40,321 nt of DNA, taken from positions 1 through 40,321 of the forward strand of contig NZ_JARFTR010000172.1 in assembly GCF_029167235.1 (NCBI RefSeq), written 5' to 3'. A program made the position numbers and the translations under genes. The notes beneath the pieces are model-generated. The model did not search any database. It saw only the letters and a program-made list of their open reading frames with translations, and had not been told where the DNA came from. Shown here piece after piece: positions 16,456-26,282 of the stretch; the first letter of the stretch is position 1; every line of letters begins with the position of its first letter. Origin of the DNA: Kamptonema sp. UHCC 0994 (lineage in GTDB: Bacteria; Cyanobacteriota; Cyanobacteriia; Cyanobacteriales; Microcoleaceae).

Positions 16456-16752
16456 TCACCTCTTGAGTAAGGCTTGCGCGATCGCAGTTTCTAAGTCGCC
16501 TTGACTCAGAGTTGTTAATATAAATACCTCTTGTACAGTTTTACCCTGTCTGGCGATTAGTTTAAATCCGCCACGAATGGGTACTGATACTCTTAATGTT
16601 AAGCGGGGAATATGGCCTCTAACATGGCCGATGACGGCTGGAGTGACTGTTTGAATGCCGTTTAGATAGGTGAGGCGCTCTAGGATGGGGATTAAACCGG
16701 GGATGTGTGTGGAATGGTTCCAAACTAGGCGGCCTTTAGATGAAGAGTTCAT
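16456..16752 (-). CDS. DUF2103-family protein (predicted metal-binding)
   Basis: This 98-aa small protein resembles the DUF2103 family common in cyanobacteria. It has KGRLVWNHSTHIPGLIPILE near the start and an IGHVRGHIPRLTLRVS core with histidines, followed by GGFKLIARQGKTVQEV. The histidines are the basis for the metal-binding prediction in this family, and no reaction is known. It is convergent with cpcF, separated by only 13 bp. No signal peptide or membrane segment is present. Confidence 0.7.
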   Translation of the reverse strand: MNSSSKGRLVWNHSTHIPGLIPILERLTYLNGIQTVTPAVIGHVRGHIPRLTLRVSVPIRGGFKLIARQGKTVQEVFILTTLSQGDLETAIAQALLKR

Positions 16753-17035
16753 GATATTTTAACCAAAATCAACATACCCAGTCTAGTCCACTATTCTGTT
16801 GACAAGGTTAGATGGTGGTGTTTTTATGGGATAGATAGGTTTGTTTTGGTCGTAAGGAGGGTTTGCGCTGGGAAATCTGTTCCTCTGATTCAGGAACAAG
16901 CAGAGGGTTTATGGTGGGCGAGTAAGTAGTCAGGGGAAATTGGCTCGTAAGTTTGGAAGTAACGAATTTGATAAATTAGAGTTCAGATTTCATTATTTTG
17001 CCTAAAAATTACATTCAACCTACAAATATTCAATT

Positions 17036-19531
17036 ATGACTGACCTAAAGTTTTCTCCTCTAAACCGTCGCTCTTTTCTCAGTTATGTTGCTTTAGGTAC
17101 TTTGGGTTTATTGACAAAAGACTTGCTAGCTCCAGCTAGTGCTATGGCTGATAGTGAGGGATTAGGCAAAAATTTCTCTACGTTGGAGAACCATCATATT
17201 TTTGTTCCTTATACAACAGCGCGAAACGGAGGGACGCAAATATTTACTTTGCGATCTGGAGAACCTTGCCAGGTAGAAATTCCCTCAAAAACTCAAGATA
17301 GCCAAGAGATTACTATCAAAGGGCGCGGTCAAGATGGTAAAGATATTACTGTAGTTTTGCATACCTTATACGATCGACAAATCCGAATAGCCGATCAAAT
17401 TTATCAAGAAATTGACAAAAATACGCAATTTGTCGAAGAAGCAAGCAAAGATAAATGTAAATCCGTGTATGAGCAAGTTGAAGATGGTAAGTACATTAAT
17501 GATTTGATCGCCTTGGATTTTCTGGATTATGTTATAAATACGTCCAAACTTGATAGAAAAAATCAAAAGCGTTACCAACTCGCCAGCACTAATTCACGTC
17601 TGCTAGGAATTGAGGAAGCCATTGAATCCACCTTAGCTCAATCTCAACTCAATGACACAGAAAAGAAACTAATCAGAGGAACTTTTGCCTACGTCCGTGC
17701 CGGCGAACCTGTTCCTGACTTTAAAGCACTCACAGATATTGACTCAATCGTGACGAGTTCGGCGCTGCCTTTAGAAATCAAACAGAATTACTCTTTATCC
17801 AGTGCCAATTCCACAGCATTAACGGTTGACTTTATTCTTGTCAAACAGATTAATGACAGCCAATTTACTGATGAACAAAAGCAAAATTACCTGTCAATTT
17901 ATCAGCAGGTACGCGATGGCAAGACAGTAGAGGATGTAGCAACTTTGAAGTCGCTAGACTCCTTCATTAACAAAGCTAAAATCCCAGAAAATGCTAAAGC
18001 TGTTTACTTAATAGCAAGGAAACAAAATTTAGATAATCAAGTTGCTTCAGGTGAAAAAGCCGATGCTTTTGTACAAACTGCTCAAGCATTCAAAGAACAA
18101 CTGACGGATGCTAAAGACAAAGGAGCCGCAATTGTTCCACAAGCTACGAGATTGTTGAGCACACTTGGAGCAGAAACAGCAACAGGTATTAGTATTAGCA
18201 GTTTATCTGGAGCCGCTGCAACCAACGCGACTTTAGCTGTTTTAGGTGGTGGCTCTGTCGCGGCTGGTGGTTTAGGAATGCTGGGTGGTTTAGCCGTAGC
18301 AACAGGAGGAGCCGCGCTAATTGGAGCCGCAGGATTACTGTCTATTGCATTAGTCTCGGAAATGGACAGGGAAGACCAAAAAAATTTGGGAATTGCTATC
18401 GGTACAGGAACAGTCGCCGGTGCTGCATCTGTTTTAGCTGCTTGGACTGCTGCGAGTGCTTTGGGAGCCGCAGGTACATTGTCCGGTGCTGCTGCCATCA
18501 CTGCTACCATCTCGACTATTGGTGGACTTAGTGTAATGACTGGCGGTGCGGCTCTTGTTGCATCAGGTACAGCATTTGTGATTTGGTCATTACTCAAAAG
18601 TGGGAAGACACGGGATCAGTCGATACTGAAACAGTTAGAAACTCGCTCCTATACCTATACTGAAGATAGCATTTCTGGTGGTTTGGGAGAATTGATTCAA
18701 AAGAATGTAGTCAATCAATACAAATCAAATAATATTTTTTCTGCTCCTAATATTCCCTTAGATAAACTGTCAAATGCGCTGTCAGCCTGGATATCAGTTT
18801 ACCCTGAAGAAAAGGTAATCGCTTTGATAGATACCAGTAGTTTCTGGGGAAGTTCGGGGGTTGTTTTTACTGAAGGAAGGCTGCTCTTGACAAAAAAATC
18901 GAGGGAATACAAAAATTTAGCCAGATTTGTCAAGACGGAAACAAAATTATCCTCACTGCTATCTGACGATAAGCAGAAAAAGGAATTGTCTAATTTGAAA
19001 AAGGTAGTAGATATTTTATCTGATGAGAAGTCCGTGACGAATTTATCTAAGCTGCAAGAGTTAGTAGCTATTACCTCTGATGACAAAAACTTAGGCAGAC
19101 TTGTCTCTAATGATTTATCTAAGTTGAAAAAGGTAGTTGCTATTTTATCTGACGAGAAATTCGCCAATAATTTATCTGAGATGAAAGAGTTAGGAGTTAT
19201 ACCCTATGATGACAAGAAGTTAGGCGAACTTGTCTCTAATGATAAGTACAAAAATAAGTTGTATAAATTAAAATATGCCGTAGATATTTTATCTTATAAA
19301 CAATACAATCAGAACTTATCTAAGTTAAAAAATGTCGTAGATATCTTGTCTGATGAACCTGAGTTGGCAAGTTTTTTACCGCTACAATTAGTATCACAGC
19401 TATCTGATGAGCAATACAGAAATGACTTGTCTGAATTGAAAGAGGTAGTAGATATGTTATCTGATGAAGCCGACAAGGATAAGTTGACTCAATTACTTCG
19501 GGAAATTGGTCTGAGATATAGCACAGTTTAA
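17036..19531 (+). CDS. Putative exported multi-repeat protein of unusual architecture (831 aa)
   Basis: The N-terminus has a twin-arginine motif (NRRSFL) and a hydrophobic stretch ending ASAMA-DS near residue 38, like a Tat signal peptide. Residues about 55-110 resemble a DnaJ C-terminal substrate-binding fold (CQVEIPSKTQDSQEITIKG). Three degenerate repeats of about 48 aa follow at 142-190, 213-262 and 287-334 (YxxVRxGKxVxD, LxxLDxxIN, xxYxLAxxNS). Two Gly/Ala-rich hydrophobic stretches at about 389-440 and 450-520 look membrane-inserting. Residues 590-620 (IALIDTSSFWGSSGVVFTEG) resemble bacterial PH-like domains. The C-terminus at about 640-815 has several units of LSxLKxVVDILSDE. No overall family is recognised. 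The gene stands alone, with an AT-rich coding style unlike the cpc genes. The last about 190 residues form amphipathic helices. Confidence 0.75.
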   Translation: MTDLKFSPLNRRSFLSYVALGTLGLLTKDLLAPASAMADSEGLGKNFSTLENHHIFVPYTTARNGGTQIFTLRSGEPCQVEIPSKTQDSQEITIKGRGQDGKDITVVLHTLYDRQIRIADQIYQEIDKNTQFVEEASKDKCKSVYEQVEDGKYINDLIALDFLDYVINTSKLDRKNQKRYQLASTNSRLLGIEEAIESTLAQSQLNDTEKKLIRGTFAYVRAGEPVPDFKALTDIDSIVTSSALPLEIKQNYSLSSANSTALTVDFILVKQINDSQFTDEQKQNYLSIYQQVRDGKTVEDVATLKSLDSFINKAKIPENAKAVYLIARKQNLDNQVASGEKADAFVQTAQAFKEQLTDAKDKGAAIVPQATRLLSTLGAETATGISISSLSGAAATNATLAVLGGGSVAAGGLGMLGGLAVATGGAALIGAAGLLSIALVSEMDREDQKNLGIAIGTGTVAGAASVLAAWTAASALGAAGTLSGAAAITATISTIGGLSVMTGGAALVASGTAFVIWSLLKSGKTRDQSILKQLETRSYTYTEDSISGGLGELIQKNVVNQYKSNNIFSAPNIPLDKLSNALSAWISVYPEEKVIALIDTSSFWGSSGVVFTEGRLLLTKKSREYKNLARFVKTETKLSSLLSDDKQKKELSNLKKVVDILSDEKSVTNLSKLQELVAITSDDKNLGRLVSNDLSKLKKVVAILSDEKFANNLSEMKELGVIPYDDKKLGELVSNDKYKNKLYKLKYAVDILSYKQYNQNLSKLKNVVDILSDEPELASFLPLQLVSQLSDEQYRNDLSELKEVVDMLSDEADKDKLTQLLREIGLRYSTV

Positions 19532-19570
19532 GGAAGGGAAACTTTTTGTTTGTATAATAATCAATCAACT

Positions 19571-20665
19571 TTACATCGACAAAGGAAGAAAAAGGAAAAC
19601 TGTAGTTTCTTTACTAGGAATACTTTCGATTTTTAATTTTCCACCGTGCAATTCGGCGATATGTTTAACAATAGTCAATCCTAAGCCAGAACCTTGCTGT
19701 TCGTAAATTTTCCGTTCAAACTGCATATAAGCTCCTAGTTGAGTAATCTGCTCAGAAGTCATACCTCTACCCTTGTTATTTACAGATAAGATAAATATAT
19801 TATTCTCCACCACCGTTGAGATCCTCACTGACGTACCTGGTTCAGAAAATTTAAAAGCATTGCTTCCAAGTTCTTCTACTGCTTTATTTAGCCATACTGC
19901 GGCAATTGGCACAGAGAAATCTTGAATATTTAGATGTAAATCAGCTTCTCTTTGTGCTTGTTTAGCTTGTTGACAAGCCTGTTCTGCAATAACTGCTTCA
20001 GCAGAGCTAACTAGAGTATCTCGCAGTGTCTCGATCCGCGTTGTATTAGTTGACAATAGTTCCAGCTCTGCATAGATTAAAAAATTTACTATTAGTCGAT
20101 CCAAGCGTTTTCCAGAATAGTGAATTCGTTGTAAAATCTCCCGGATTTCAGATGAATCTAGGTAGTCATATTCGGATATAAGAACTTCAGTAAAACCCAG
20201 AATTCCATTTAATGGAGTCCTTAATTCGTGAGGCAAGGAACGAGTGATATTTATGCGTAAGTCATTCATTCTTTTTTCAGAATGCTCGTTAATAATGGAT
20301 TGCTTTTGTAGCCGAGTTGCGATCGCAGCTAGCAATTCTGCTGGTGTACAAGGTTTGGGAATGTAATCATCTGCTCCTAATTCCATACCTTTGCGAGTAT
20401 CGGATTTTTCAGCTCTAGCTGTCAGGAAAATGAAGGGAATGGTGGCTGTCAGTGGATGCGATCGCAAAGCGGCTAAAACGCTATAACCGTCAAGTTCCGG
20501 CATCATTACATCGCACAAAATCAAATCTGGTTGCTGTTGAGCGGCCATTTCTACACCTATTTTTCCGTTTTCTGCACCTAGAGCTTCAAACTCCTCAGCA
20601 TCTAGCAGTTCTAAAATGTTTTCCCTGATTAATTCTTCATCTTCTATTACTAGAATTTTAGGCAT
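19571..20665 (-). CDS. Hybrid response regulator/histidine kinase (REC-HisKA-HATPase)
   Basis: The 364-aa protein has an N-terminal receiver domain (1-120) with phospho-acceptor D52. A HisKA dimerisation domain follows with H146 in PHELRTPLNG, then an ATPase domain with N-box EELGSNAFKFS and G-box GSGLGLTIVKHIAELHGG. It has no membrane segment, so it is likely a cytosolic relay kinase that receives phosphate on its own REC or responds to partners. It is the last of four co-oriented two-component genes (25598 down to 19571), 107 bp after the next one. The receiver is very similar to that of 20773-21477, suggesting duplication. Confidence 0.92.
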   Translation of the reverse strand: MPKILVIEDEELIRENILELLDAEEFEALGAENGKIGVEMAAQQQPDLILCDVMMPELDGYSVLAALRSHPLTATIPFIFLTARAEKSDTRKGMELGADDYIPKPCTPAELLAAIATRLQKQSIINEHSEKRMNDLRINITRSLPHELRTPLNGILGFTEVLISEYDYLDSSEIREILQRIHYSGKRLDRLIVNFLIYAELELLSTNTTRIETLRDTLVSSAEAVIAEQACQQAKQAQREADLHLNIQDFSVPIAAVWLNKAVEELGSNAFKFSEPGTSVRISTVVENNIFILSVNNKGRGMTSEQITQLGAYMQFERKIYEQQGSGLGLTIVKHIAELHGGKLKIESIPSKETTVFLFLPLSM

Positions 20666-20772
20666 GATTTTATCCTCCTATGTTTGTTTAAGTAGTTTTT
20701 CTAAATCTTAACTTCTAAATATCTACAATACTTTATTGGCTAGTATTTCCTCTTAAATTAGTAGAATGTGTA

Positions 20773-21477
20773 TTAGGAGTTTGATCCATTAGAAATATTC
20801 AATCTATGTAGTAGTTGGACATTTTCTGGAGTTAAAAACTCTTGCCAGTTGCAGAGTTGATTGAGGATTGTCAATTCGCGGGCGCACTCTTGCTGCAAAA
20901 TTTTGAGGTAGCGATCGCGAGCTTGCTGGGAAGGAGCTAATTTCAACATTTCAATAGCCATATTGATATTAGACATCGGATCTCGCAAGTCTTCTGAAAG
21001 TCTTTTCGATAGTTCTTCTCTAGTTTGACTTAGCTGCTGAAGTTCTTGGACTCTTTTTTGTAAGGATCTAATGCGATCCCGTTCGCTTGCAGACTTTTGA
21101 ATATAGGCATTATGTTTTTCTAATCTGGCTGCGATCGCGCTTAGTAGTTCTGTAGGCGTACAGGGTTTAGTAATGTAATCATCTGCTCCCATTTCCATTC
21201 CTAAACGCATATCTTCCCGCTCACTTTTGGCCGACAAAAAAATGAAAGGAGTGGTCGCAGTGACAATATTTTGTCTAACTTCTGTCAGGACTGAATAACC
21301 GTCAATGTCTGGCATCATAATGTCACAAATAATTAAATCTGGTTGATATCTTCCTGCTAATTCGATACCGTCGCTGCCATTTTCTGCCCCAACTGCATCG
21401 AAATTTGCATTTTCTAAACAGTCCAAAATATTAAGCCGAATCAATGCTTCATCTTCAATCACTAAAATTTTTTTCAC
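20773..21477 (-). CDS. Response regulator with degenerate HisKA-like output domain
   Basis: This 234-aa protein has a receiver domain (1-120, D52 in CDIMMPDIDG) followed by a coiled coil and a HisKA-like helical hairpin at about 150-215. The usual SHDLR phospho-acceptor is replaced by SEDLR, so His is Glu. No ATPase domain follows. It could serve as a dimerising adaptor or phosphate sink for the kinases on either side; that is inference. The gene lies 33 bp downstream of the PAS kinase gene and is almost certainly co-transcribed with it. Confidence 0.88.
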   Translation of the reverse strand: MKKILVIEDEALIRLNILDCLENANFDAVGAENGSDGIELAGRYQPDLIICDIMMPDIDGYSVLTEVRQNIVTATTPFIFLSAKSEREDMRLGMEMGADDYITKPCTPTELLSAIAARLEKHNAYIQKSASERDRIRSLQKRVQELQQLSQTREELSKRLSEDLRDPMSNINMAIEMLKLAPSQQARDRYLKILQQECARELTILNQLCNWQEFLTPENVQLLHRLNISNGSNS

Positions 21478-21510
21478 TGTGTTACTAGCTCCTTGATAAT
21501 TGATATGCGC

Positions 21511-24309
21511 TTATTGATGTCGGGTATTTTTGGCAAAGCAAATCTGAAAATCTGTACCGCTACTTCGGTCTAATTCTATATTACCGCCTAATTGTTCGGT
21601 TAAGTTCAAAACTAATTGCAATCCGAGAGATTCAGTTTGCTCCCAGTCAAAAGTTGGAGGGAAACCAACGCCAGTATCGCTGACTCTTAAAATAAAATGG
21701 CTATTATTTATTAATTGGAAACTCACCAATACTTTACCTTTTTTCACCTGTGGAAAAGCATATTTAAAAGCATTTGAAACCAGTTCGTTTATAATTAAAC
21801 CACAAGGTATTGCTGTATCAATATCTAAAAAAATGCTGTCAATTTCTAGCTTGACTTCTATTGTTTTCGACGAAAAACCATAAGAGCTAGACAAGTTGGA
21901 TACTAATTTTCGGATATATTCAGCAGTATCAATTCTGGCTAAGTCTGTGGTTCTATATAAATTTTCATGAATCAGAGCCATCGATCTAATCCGGTTATAG
22001 CTGTCTATAAACAACTCCATTGATTCTGAGTCTTTGATATATTTAGACTGAAGTTTGAGCAAGCTAGAAATAATTTGTAGGTTGTTTTTGACTCGGTGAT
22101 GAATTTCTTTTAGCAATACTTCTTTTTCCTTAAGCGAAGCTTTGATTTGCTCTTCACCTTGTTTGCGTTCAGTGATGTCAATCCCCACAAAAATAGCAGC
22201 TTGCTCCTGGTTATATTTCTGAGCAACTACTAAATAAGTACGGGGCTGAGGAAATAAACGATTTTCTGCAAGTGTGAGAGTAATTTCTTGACTGGTTGAA
22301 GTGTCAGAGCTAGTAAAAAAAACATCGATAAAATCTGTACAATTAAAGTTAGGATTTATAAATCCTACTTCCTTGCCAACAAACGCATCGGGAGACAGAT
22401 TAAACATGAGTGCTAATTGCCGATTTACCCCAAGAAACCGCCGATCTACACCAAGCCAATAAACAAATCCAGGCACGGCATCGATCACGGCTTGCAATTG
22501 TTCTTTAGCTGCTAAAAGTGCTGATTCTGCTAGTTTTTTAGCAGTAATATCTATCATCGAACCAACTATTTCTAAAGGATTTCCTGCTGGATCTCGTACA
22601 AGTGTCAAATCATTTTGTAACCAAAGATAATTTCCGAATGCGTCTAAAAAGCGGTATTCAAGGATATGCTTACGGCCGCCAAAATTAGACATCATTTCGG
22701 TAAAAATACGTGGTACGTCTTCTGGGTGAATGCCATTAATCCAGAAACTAGATTCTTCTACAAAATCTGTGGGTTTGTATCCTAGGAGAACGGCAATATT
22801 ATCACTGATGAATGTTGTGGCGTAATTGCCTTCTGCCTTGCAACTATAAATCACAGTTGGGCTAGCGGATAGCAAATATTGTAAGCGCTCTTTAACAACA
22901 AGTAACTCTTTTTGTGCTTGTTCGCGTTCGGCAATTTCTTGCTGTAAAAGTTTCACGATGCTGGCTAATTCTTGGGTTCGTTCCTGCACTCTAATTTCTA
23001 ACTCTCCGGCTAACTGTTGCAGGGCTGTTTCTGCACATTTTCGATCGCTCACGTCTTGAACTAAGGACTGAATAGATATCAGATTTTCAGCACTATCAAA
23101 GAGAACTGAATTGTACCATTCACAGTAGATAACTGAGCCTTCTTTCGTGTAATTGCGGTTGTAGCTAGTATTTCGCGACTCCATCCCAGTCAGTAAGCGG
23201 ATCAATAATCCATTAACTATCTCGACTTCATCCACGAACACAATTTTCCACTCGTTAGGATGAAGTCCCAAAACTTCTTCCTCTCGCCAACCGAAAATTT
23301 TTTCCGCTTGCTTTGACCACCGTTTTACTCGAAAATGTTTGTCCCATTCGATTACGGCTAAAGGGGAATTTTCGACGTGAAATGTTAACTGCTGGTAGGC
23401 TGTTTCCAACTTGGCTTCAGCTTGTTTTCGATCGGTAATATCGGTAATAGTACCAATATAACTGACTATTGTACCGTTGTCTTCCCTCTCAGCTACTGCT
23501 TGACCAAAGACCCACTTTACAGTACCATCGGGGCGTAAAAACCGATATTCAGAACTAAATATTTGCTCTGTTTGAATGGCTTGATTCCATTCCGATAAAA
23601 CGCGATCGCGATCCTCTGGATGCAGGTTTTTTATCCAACCATATCCTAAACACTCCACTGGAGTAATGCCAGCTATTTCGCAACTTCGCTCGTTGCAATA
23701 TAAATTTTTCCCCTCAACATCCGTGCGGAAGAATCCCACGGGCGAGACTTCCGTTAGCGTTGCATAAAGGCGTTCGCTTTGGTATAGCCCATCCTCCGCC
23801 CATTTGCGATCCGTAATGTCAATACACGAACCAATATAGCCAGCAAAACTGCCATCAAGAGAGAATCTAGGGGCTCCCGTATCTAAAAGCCAGCGATATT
23901 CACCATCAGCACGTCGGAAGCGGTATTCCATTTGAAAACTCTGCCGTTTGTGGAAAGCAGAAATGTAAGTTTCTACAGACTTTTGGCAATCTTCTGGGTG
24001 CAAACTTTGTGTCCAACCGCTGTTAATTTCCTGTTCAAAAGTGCGCCCAGTGAAGTCTAACCAAGTTTGATTGAAAAAATTACATTTTCCTGTGGTATCA
24101 GACATCCGTAATAAGACAGGAATGCTGTTAGTAATTGAGCGAAATCTTTCTTCACTTTCAGTCAGGGCGATTTCTACCTGTTGGCGTTTTGTGAGTTCAG
24201 TTTTCCTGCTGTCAAGCAGTCGATCAATTTCTGCTTCTAATAAGTTTATTCGCTGCTGCAATGTTTCGATTATTCTGTACATTTCTAGAATTTCCATAAC
24301 ATACCCCAT
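21511..24309 (-). CDS. Multi-PAS sensor histidine kinase (HisKA_2 type)
   Basis: The 932-aa protein starts with a short coiled coil (about 8-50), followed by five PAS/PAC modules (about 53-175, 180-300, 310-430, 480-600 and 605-715). Each ends in a PAC-type IDITDRK-like motif. A coiled coil separates PAS3 and PAS4. The kinase core is HisKA_2 (EIHHRVKNNLQIISSLLKLQ) with an ATPase domain whose boxes read NELVSNAFKYAF and DTGVGFPP. There is no transmembrane segment, so it senses cytosolic ligands, redox or light; none of the PAS domains shows a GAF bilin-binding site. The alternative start is M5. Cognate partner is probably the response regulator immediately downstream. Confidence 0.93.
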   Translation of the reverse strand: MGYVMEILEMYRIIETLQQRINLLEAEIDRLLDSRKTELTKRQQVEIALTESEERFRSITNSIPVLLRMSDTTGKCNFFNQTWLDFTGRTFEQEINSGWTQSLHPEDCQKSVETYISAFHKRQSFQMEYRFRRADGEYRWLLDTGAPRFSLDGSFAGYIGSCIDITDRKWAEDGLYQSERLYATLTEVSPVGFFRTDVEGKNLYCNERSCEIAGITPVECLGYGWIKNLHPEDRDRVLSEWNQAIQTEQIFSSEYRFLRPDGTVKWVFGQAVAEREDNGTIVSYIGTITDITDRKQAEAKLETAYQQLTFHVENSPLAVIEWDKHFRVKRWSKQAEKIFGWREEEVLGLHPNEWKIVFVDEVEIVNGLLIRLLTGMESRNTSYNRNYTKEGSVIYCEWYNSVLFDSAENLISIQSLVQDVSDRKCAETALQQLAGELEIRVQERTQELASIVKLLQQEIAEREQAQKELLVVKERLQYLLSASPTVIYSCKAEGNYATTFISDNIAVLLGYKPTDFVEESSFWINGIHPEDVPRIFTEMMSNFGGRKHILEYRFLDAFGNYLWLQNDLTLVRDPAGNPLEIVGSMIDITAKKLAESALLAAKEQLQAVIDAVPGFVYWLGVDRRFLGVNRQLALMFNLSPDAFVGKEVGFINPNFNCTDFIDVFFTSSDTSTSQEITLTLAENRLFPQPRTYLVVAQKYNQEQAAIFVGIDITERKQGEEQIKASLKEKEVLLKEIHHRVKNNLQIISSLLKLQSKYIKDSESMELFIDSYNRIRSMALIHENLYRTTDLARIDTAEYIRKLVSNLSSSYGFSSKTIEVKLEIDSIFLDIDTAIPCGLIINELVSNAFKYAFPQVKKGKVLVSFQLINNSHFILRVSDTGVGFPPTFDWEQTESLGLQLVLNLTEQLGGNIELDRSSGTDFQICFAKNTRHQ

Positions 24310-24461
24310 TGGTTAACAGTTAAGCGTTAACAGTAACCATACTTAATTGAAATTATATATCAATGGTATAGCCAGGTCAAGAAATCAAAACTGTCTCAGC
24401 GTTGCAGTTAAGGATATATAAACTGTAATCTTCTTTTCTTAACCCCAACTCCGATCGCCAT

Positions 24462-25598
24462 TTATTTTTGTAAAGGTAAAGTAACTGTTACGACTGTTCC
24501 TACTCCTAGTTCGCTGCATACTTCTATTTGACCTTGGTGCAACTCTACAGACCTTTTGACAATTGCTAAACCCAATCCTGTCCCCGATATTGTACCTACA
24601 TTTTTAGCCCGATAAAACGTCTCAAACATTCGCTGCCTATCTTCTAGCGGAATCCCAATCCCCTCGTCTTGAATACTAAAAATAGCAACTTTGCCAGGAT
24701 GCCTTAATTTTAAATCAGGATTTGTGACTTCAGCTTCCCCAAAAGCCAGTTTAAAACGAATACGACTGCCTTTATCAGAATATTTGATCGCATTTGATAG
24801 TAAGTTAGAGAAAATCTGCCGTAGCAGTTTTTCATCCATTTTTACCTCGGTACTATCTGCAATACTCTCAAATATAATCTCATGTTCATTAGCGATCAAT
24901 TGTAATTCTTCTATAATTTCAATGCAGAATTTTTTCGCGTCTATCGTGATTGGATTAAACTCCTGTTTTCCCGCTTCTGATTTACCGATAATCAAGATAT
25001 CTTCTAAGAGTCCGGTCATTTGGTTTACTGCTGTTTGAATGCGCCGTAGATGAGTTACCTTTTTATCTTCTGACCATTTTTGACCGTAATTTTCCAGCAG
25101 ACCAGCCGAAAATAAGATAGTTGCTAACGGCGTGCGAAATTCATGGGAAACCATCGAGACAAATCGCGATTTAAGTTCATTTAGTTCCTTTTCTTTTTCT
25201 AAAGCCTTGCGAATTTCTGATTCGGCTTTTGCCCGATAAATAGCAATTTCCACAGTTGTATACAAATCTCTTTCCTCAAAAGGTTTGACAATATATCCAA
25301 AAGGATAGGTTTCTTTAGCTCTCTGTAAATTGGTATCATCTGTATGAGCAGTTAAAAAGACTATCGGGATCTGAAATTTGCTGCTGATTTGTTCAGCCGT
25401 TTGCACGCCATCCATCTTACCTTTCAAGAGAATATCCATTAAAACTAAATCCGGCTGGAGTTCGCCAATTTTTTCGATCGCCTTTTCTCCTGATGAAAAT
25501 ATTCCAATGACTTCATATCCAAATTTATTTAAACTACTTTTAAGGTCAAGAGCAATTATCCTTTCATCTTCGACGATCATAATTTTGACTAATGCCAT
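24462..25598 (-). CDS. Hybrid response regulator/histidine kinase (REC-HisKA-HATPase)
   Basis: The 378-aa protein has a receiver (1-125, D55 in LVLMDILLKGKMDG) directly joined to HisKA with H152 (VSHEFRTPLATI). The ATPase domain has boxes NLLSNAIKYSDKG, DEGIGIP and GTGLGLAIVKRSVELHQG. It is soluble and can take part in a phosphorelay. It is the first gene of the four-gene minus-strand two-component block, with 152 bp to the PAS kinase. It is less similar to the 19571-20665 protein than that one is to 20773-21477, so it is an older relative. Confidence 0.92.
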   Translation of the reverse strand: MALVKIMIVEDERIIALDLKSSLNKFGYEVIGIFSSGEKAIEKIGELQPDLVLMDILLKGKMDGVQTAEQISSKFQIPIVFLTAHTDDTNLQRAKETYPFGYIVKPFEERDLYTTVEIAIYRAKAESEIRKALEKEKELNELKSRFVSMVSHEFRTPLATILFSAGLLENYGQKWSEDKKVTHLRRIQTAVNQMTGLLEDILIIGKSEAGKQEFNPITIDAKKFCIEIIEELQLIANEHEIIFESIADSTEVKMDEKLLRQIFSNLLSNAIKYSDKGSRIRFKLAFGEAEVTNPDLKLRHPGKVAIFSIQDEGIGIPLEDRQRMFETFYRAKNVGTISGTGLGLAIVKRSVELHQGQIEVCSELGVGTVVTVTLPLQK

Positions 25599-25863
25599 AT
25601 TAATTATTGGTAGTGTGAAGAATAATTCGGAAGTTGGGAGATATGATTTAGGAGTCAGGAATTAAGAGTTTGAATTCTGAATCACGGTACGAAATTAATC
25701 AACTCAGCGTCCCACCGGGTTCTAAATCAGCAGAGATAGAAGTTTCACCAACCTCACAATATATTTTTTATTTTTAAATCAATAATAACACTCGCATTTA
25801 CTAAAATTACAGTTATAGGGTAAAATTCTATTTTGTGTATCAACCTTTACCCAAAATAAAACT

Positions 25864-26190
25864 ATGTCAGAATTCCTAGACTTTCTGCGGCATCAATTTG
25901 CCTATGTCGCCATCGGAGAATTCAAACCCGGTAAGTTTGAAGAAGCTAAGCAACTTTATCAAAAGGCTGTCTCAACCTATGCTCATGGTTTCAAGGGAGC
26001 ATATCTACTACAATTGCCAGGGACAGACAAAGGAATTGCGATAATTTTTTGGGATAGCGTAGAAGATATGGCATCTAATCAAGACGAAGCTTACCAGGAA
26101 ATCTTGAAGCAGATGAATCATTTATTTGCCAAAGTTCCTGACACTGATATTTATGAAATTGTCAGTGAACTTAAGCCCAAAGAAGAATAA
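25864..26190 (+). CDS. Small alpha/beta-barrel protein resembling antibiotic-biosynthesis monooxygenase (ABM/Dabb) fold
   Basis: The 108-aa protein reads as one ferredoxin-like alpha+beta domain. A first strand (YVAIGEFKPGK) leads to a helix (FEEAKQLYQKAVSTYAHG), a strand (KGAYLLQLPGTDKGIAIIFWDSVEDM) and a final helix with strand. This is the pattern of ABM-type dimeric proteins. No catalytic residues are apparent, so the function is open. The upstream sequence is AT-rich with TACCCAAAATAAAACT before the ATG. It has no partner gene except the secreted SH3 protein downstream on the same strand. Confidence 0.55.
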   Translation: MSEFLDFLRHQFAYVAIGEFKPGKFEEAKQLYQKAVSTYAHGFKGAYLLQLPGTDKGIAIIFWDSVEDMASNQDEAYQEILKQMNHLFAKVPDTDIYEIVSELKPKEE

Positions 26191-26282
26191 GAAGAAACAG
26201 TAGCGGCATAACATTTCAACTTGTATTTTTTTCAATCCCGTTAACTTTTGAGGTATAACGGGATTATACAACATAATTACCC

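Noticed and set aside
16443-17035. cpcG expected after cpcF
   Set aside because: The next gene is a convergent DUF2103 gene and the following 283 bases hold no coding sequence, so no cpcG is present here.
18082-18597. 171-codon minus-strand frame rich in Ala and Pro
   Set aside because: It is the shadow of the Gly/Ala-rich part of the 831-aa protein.
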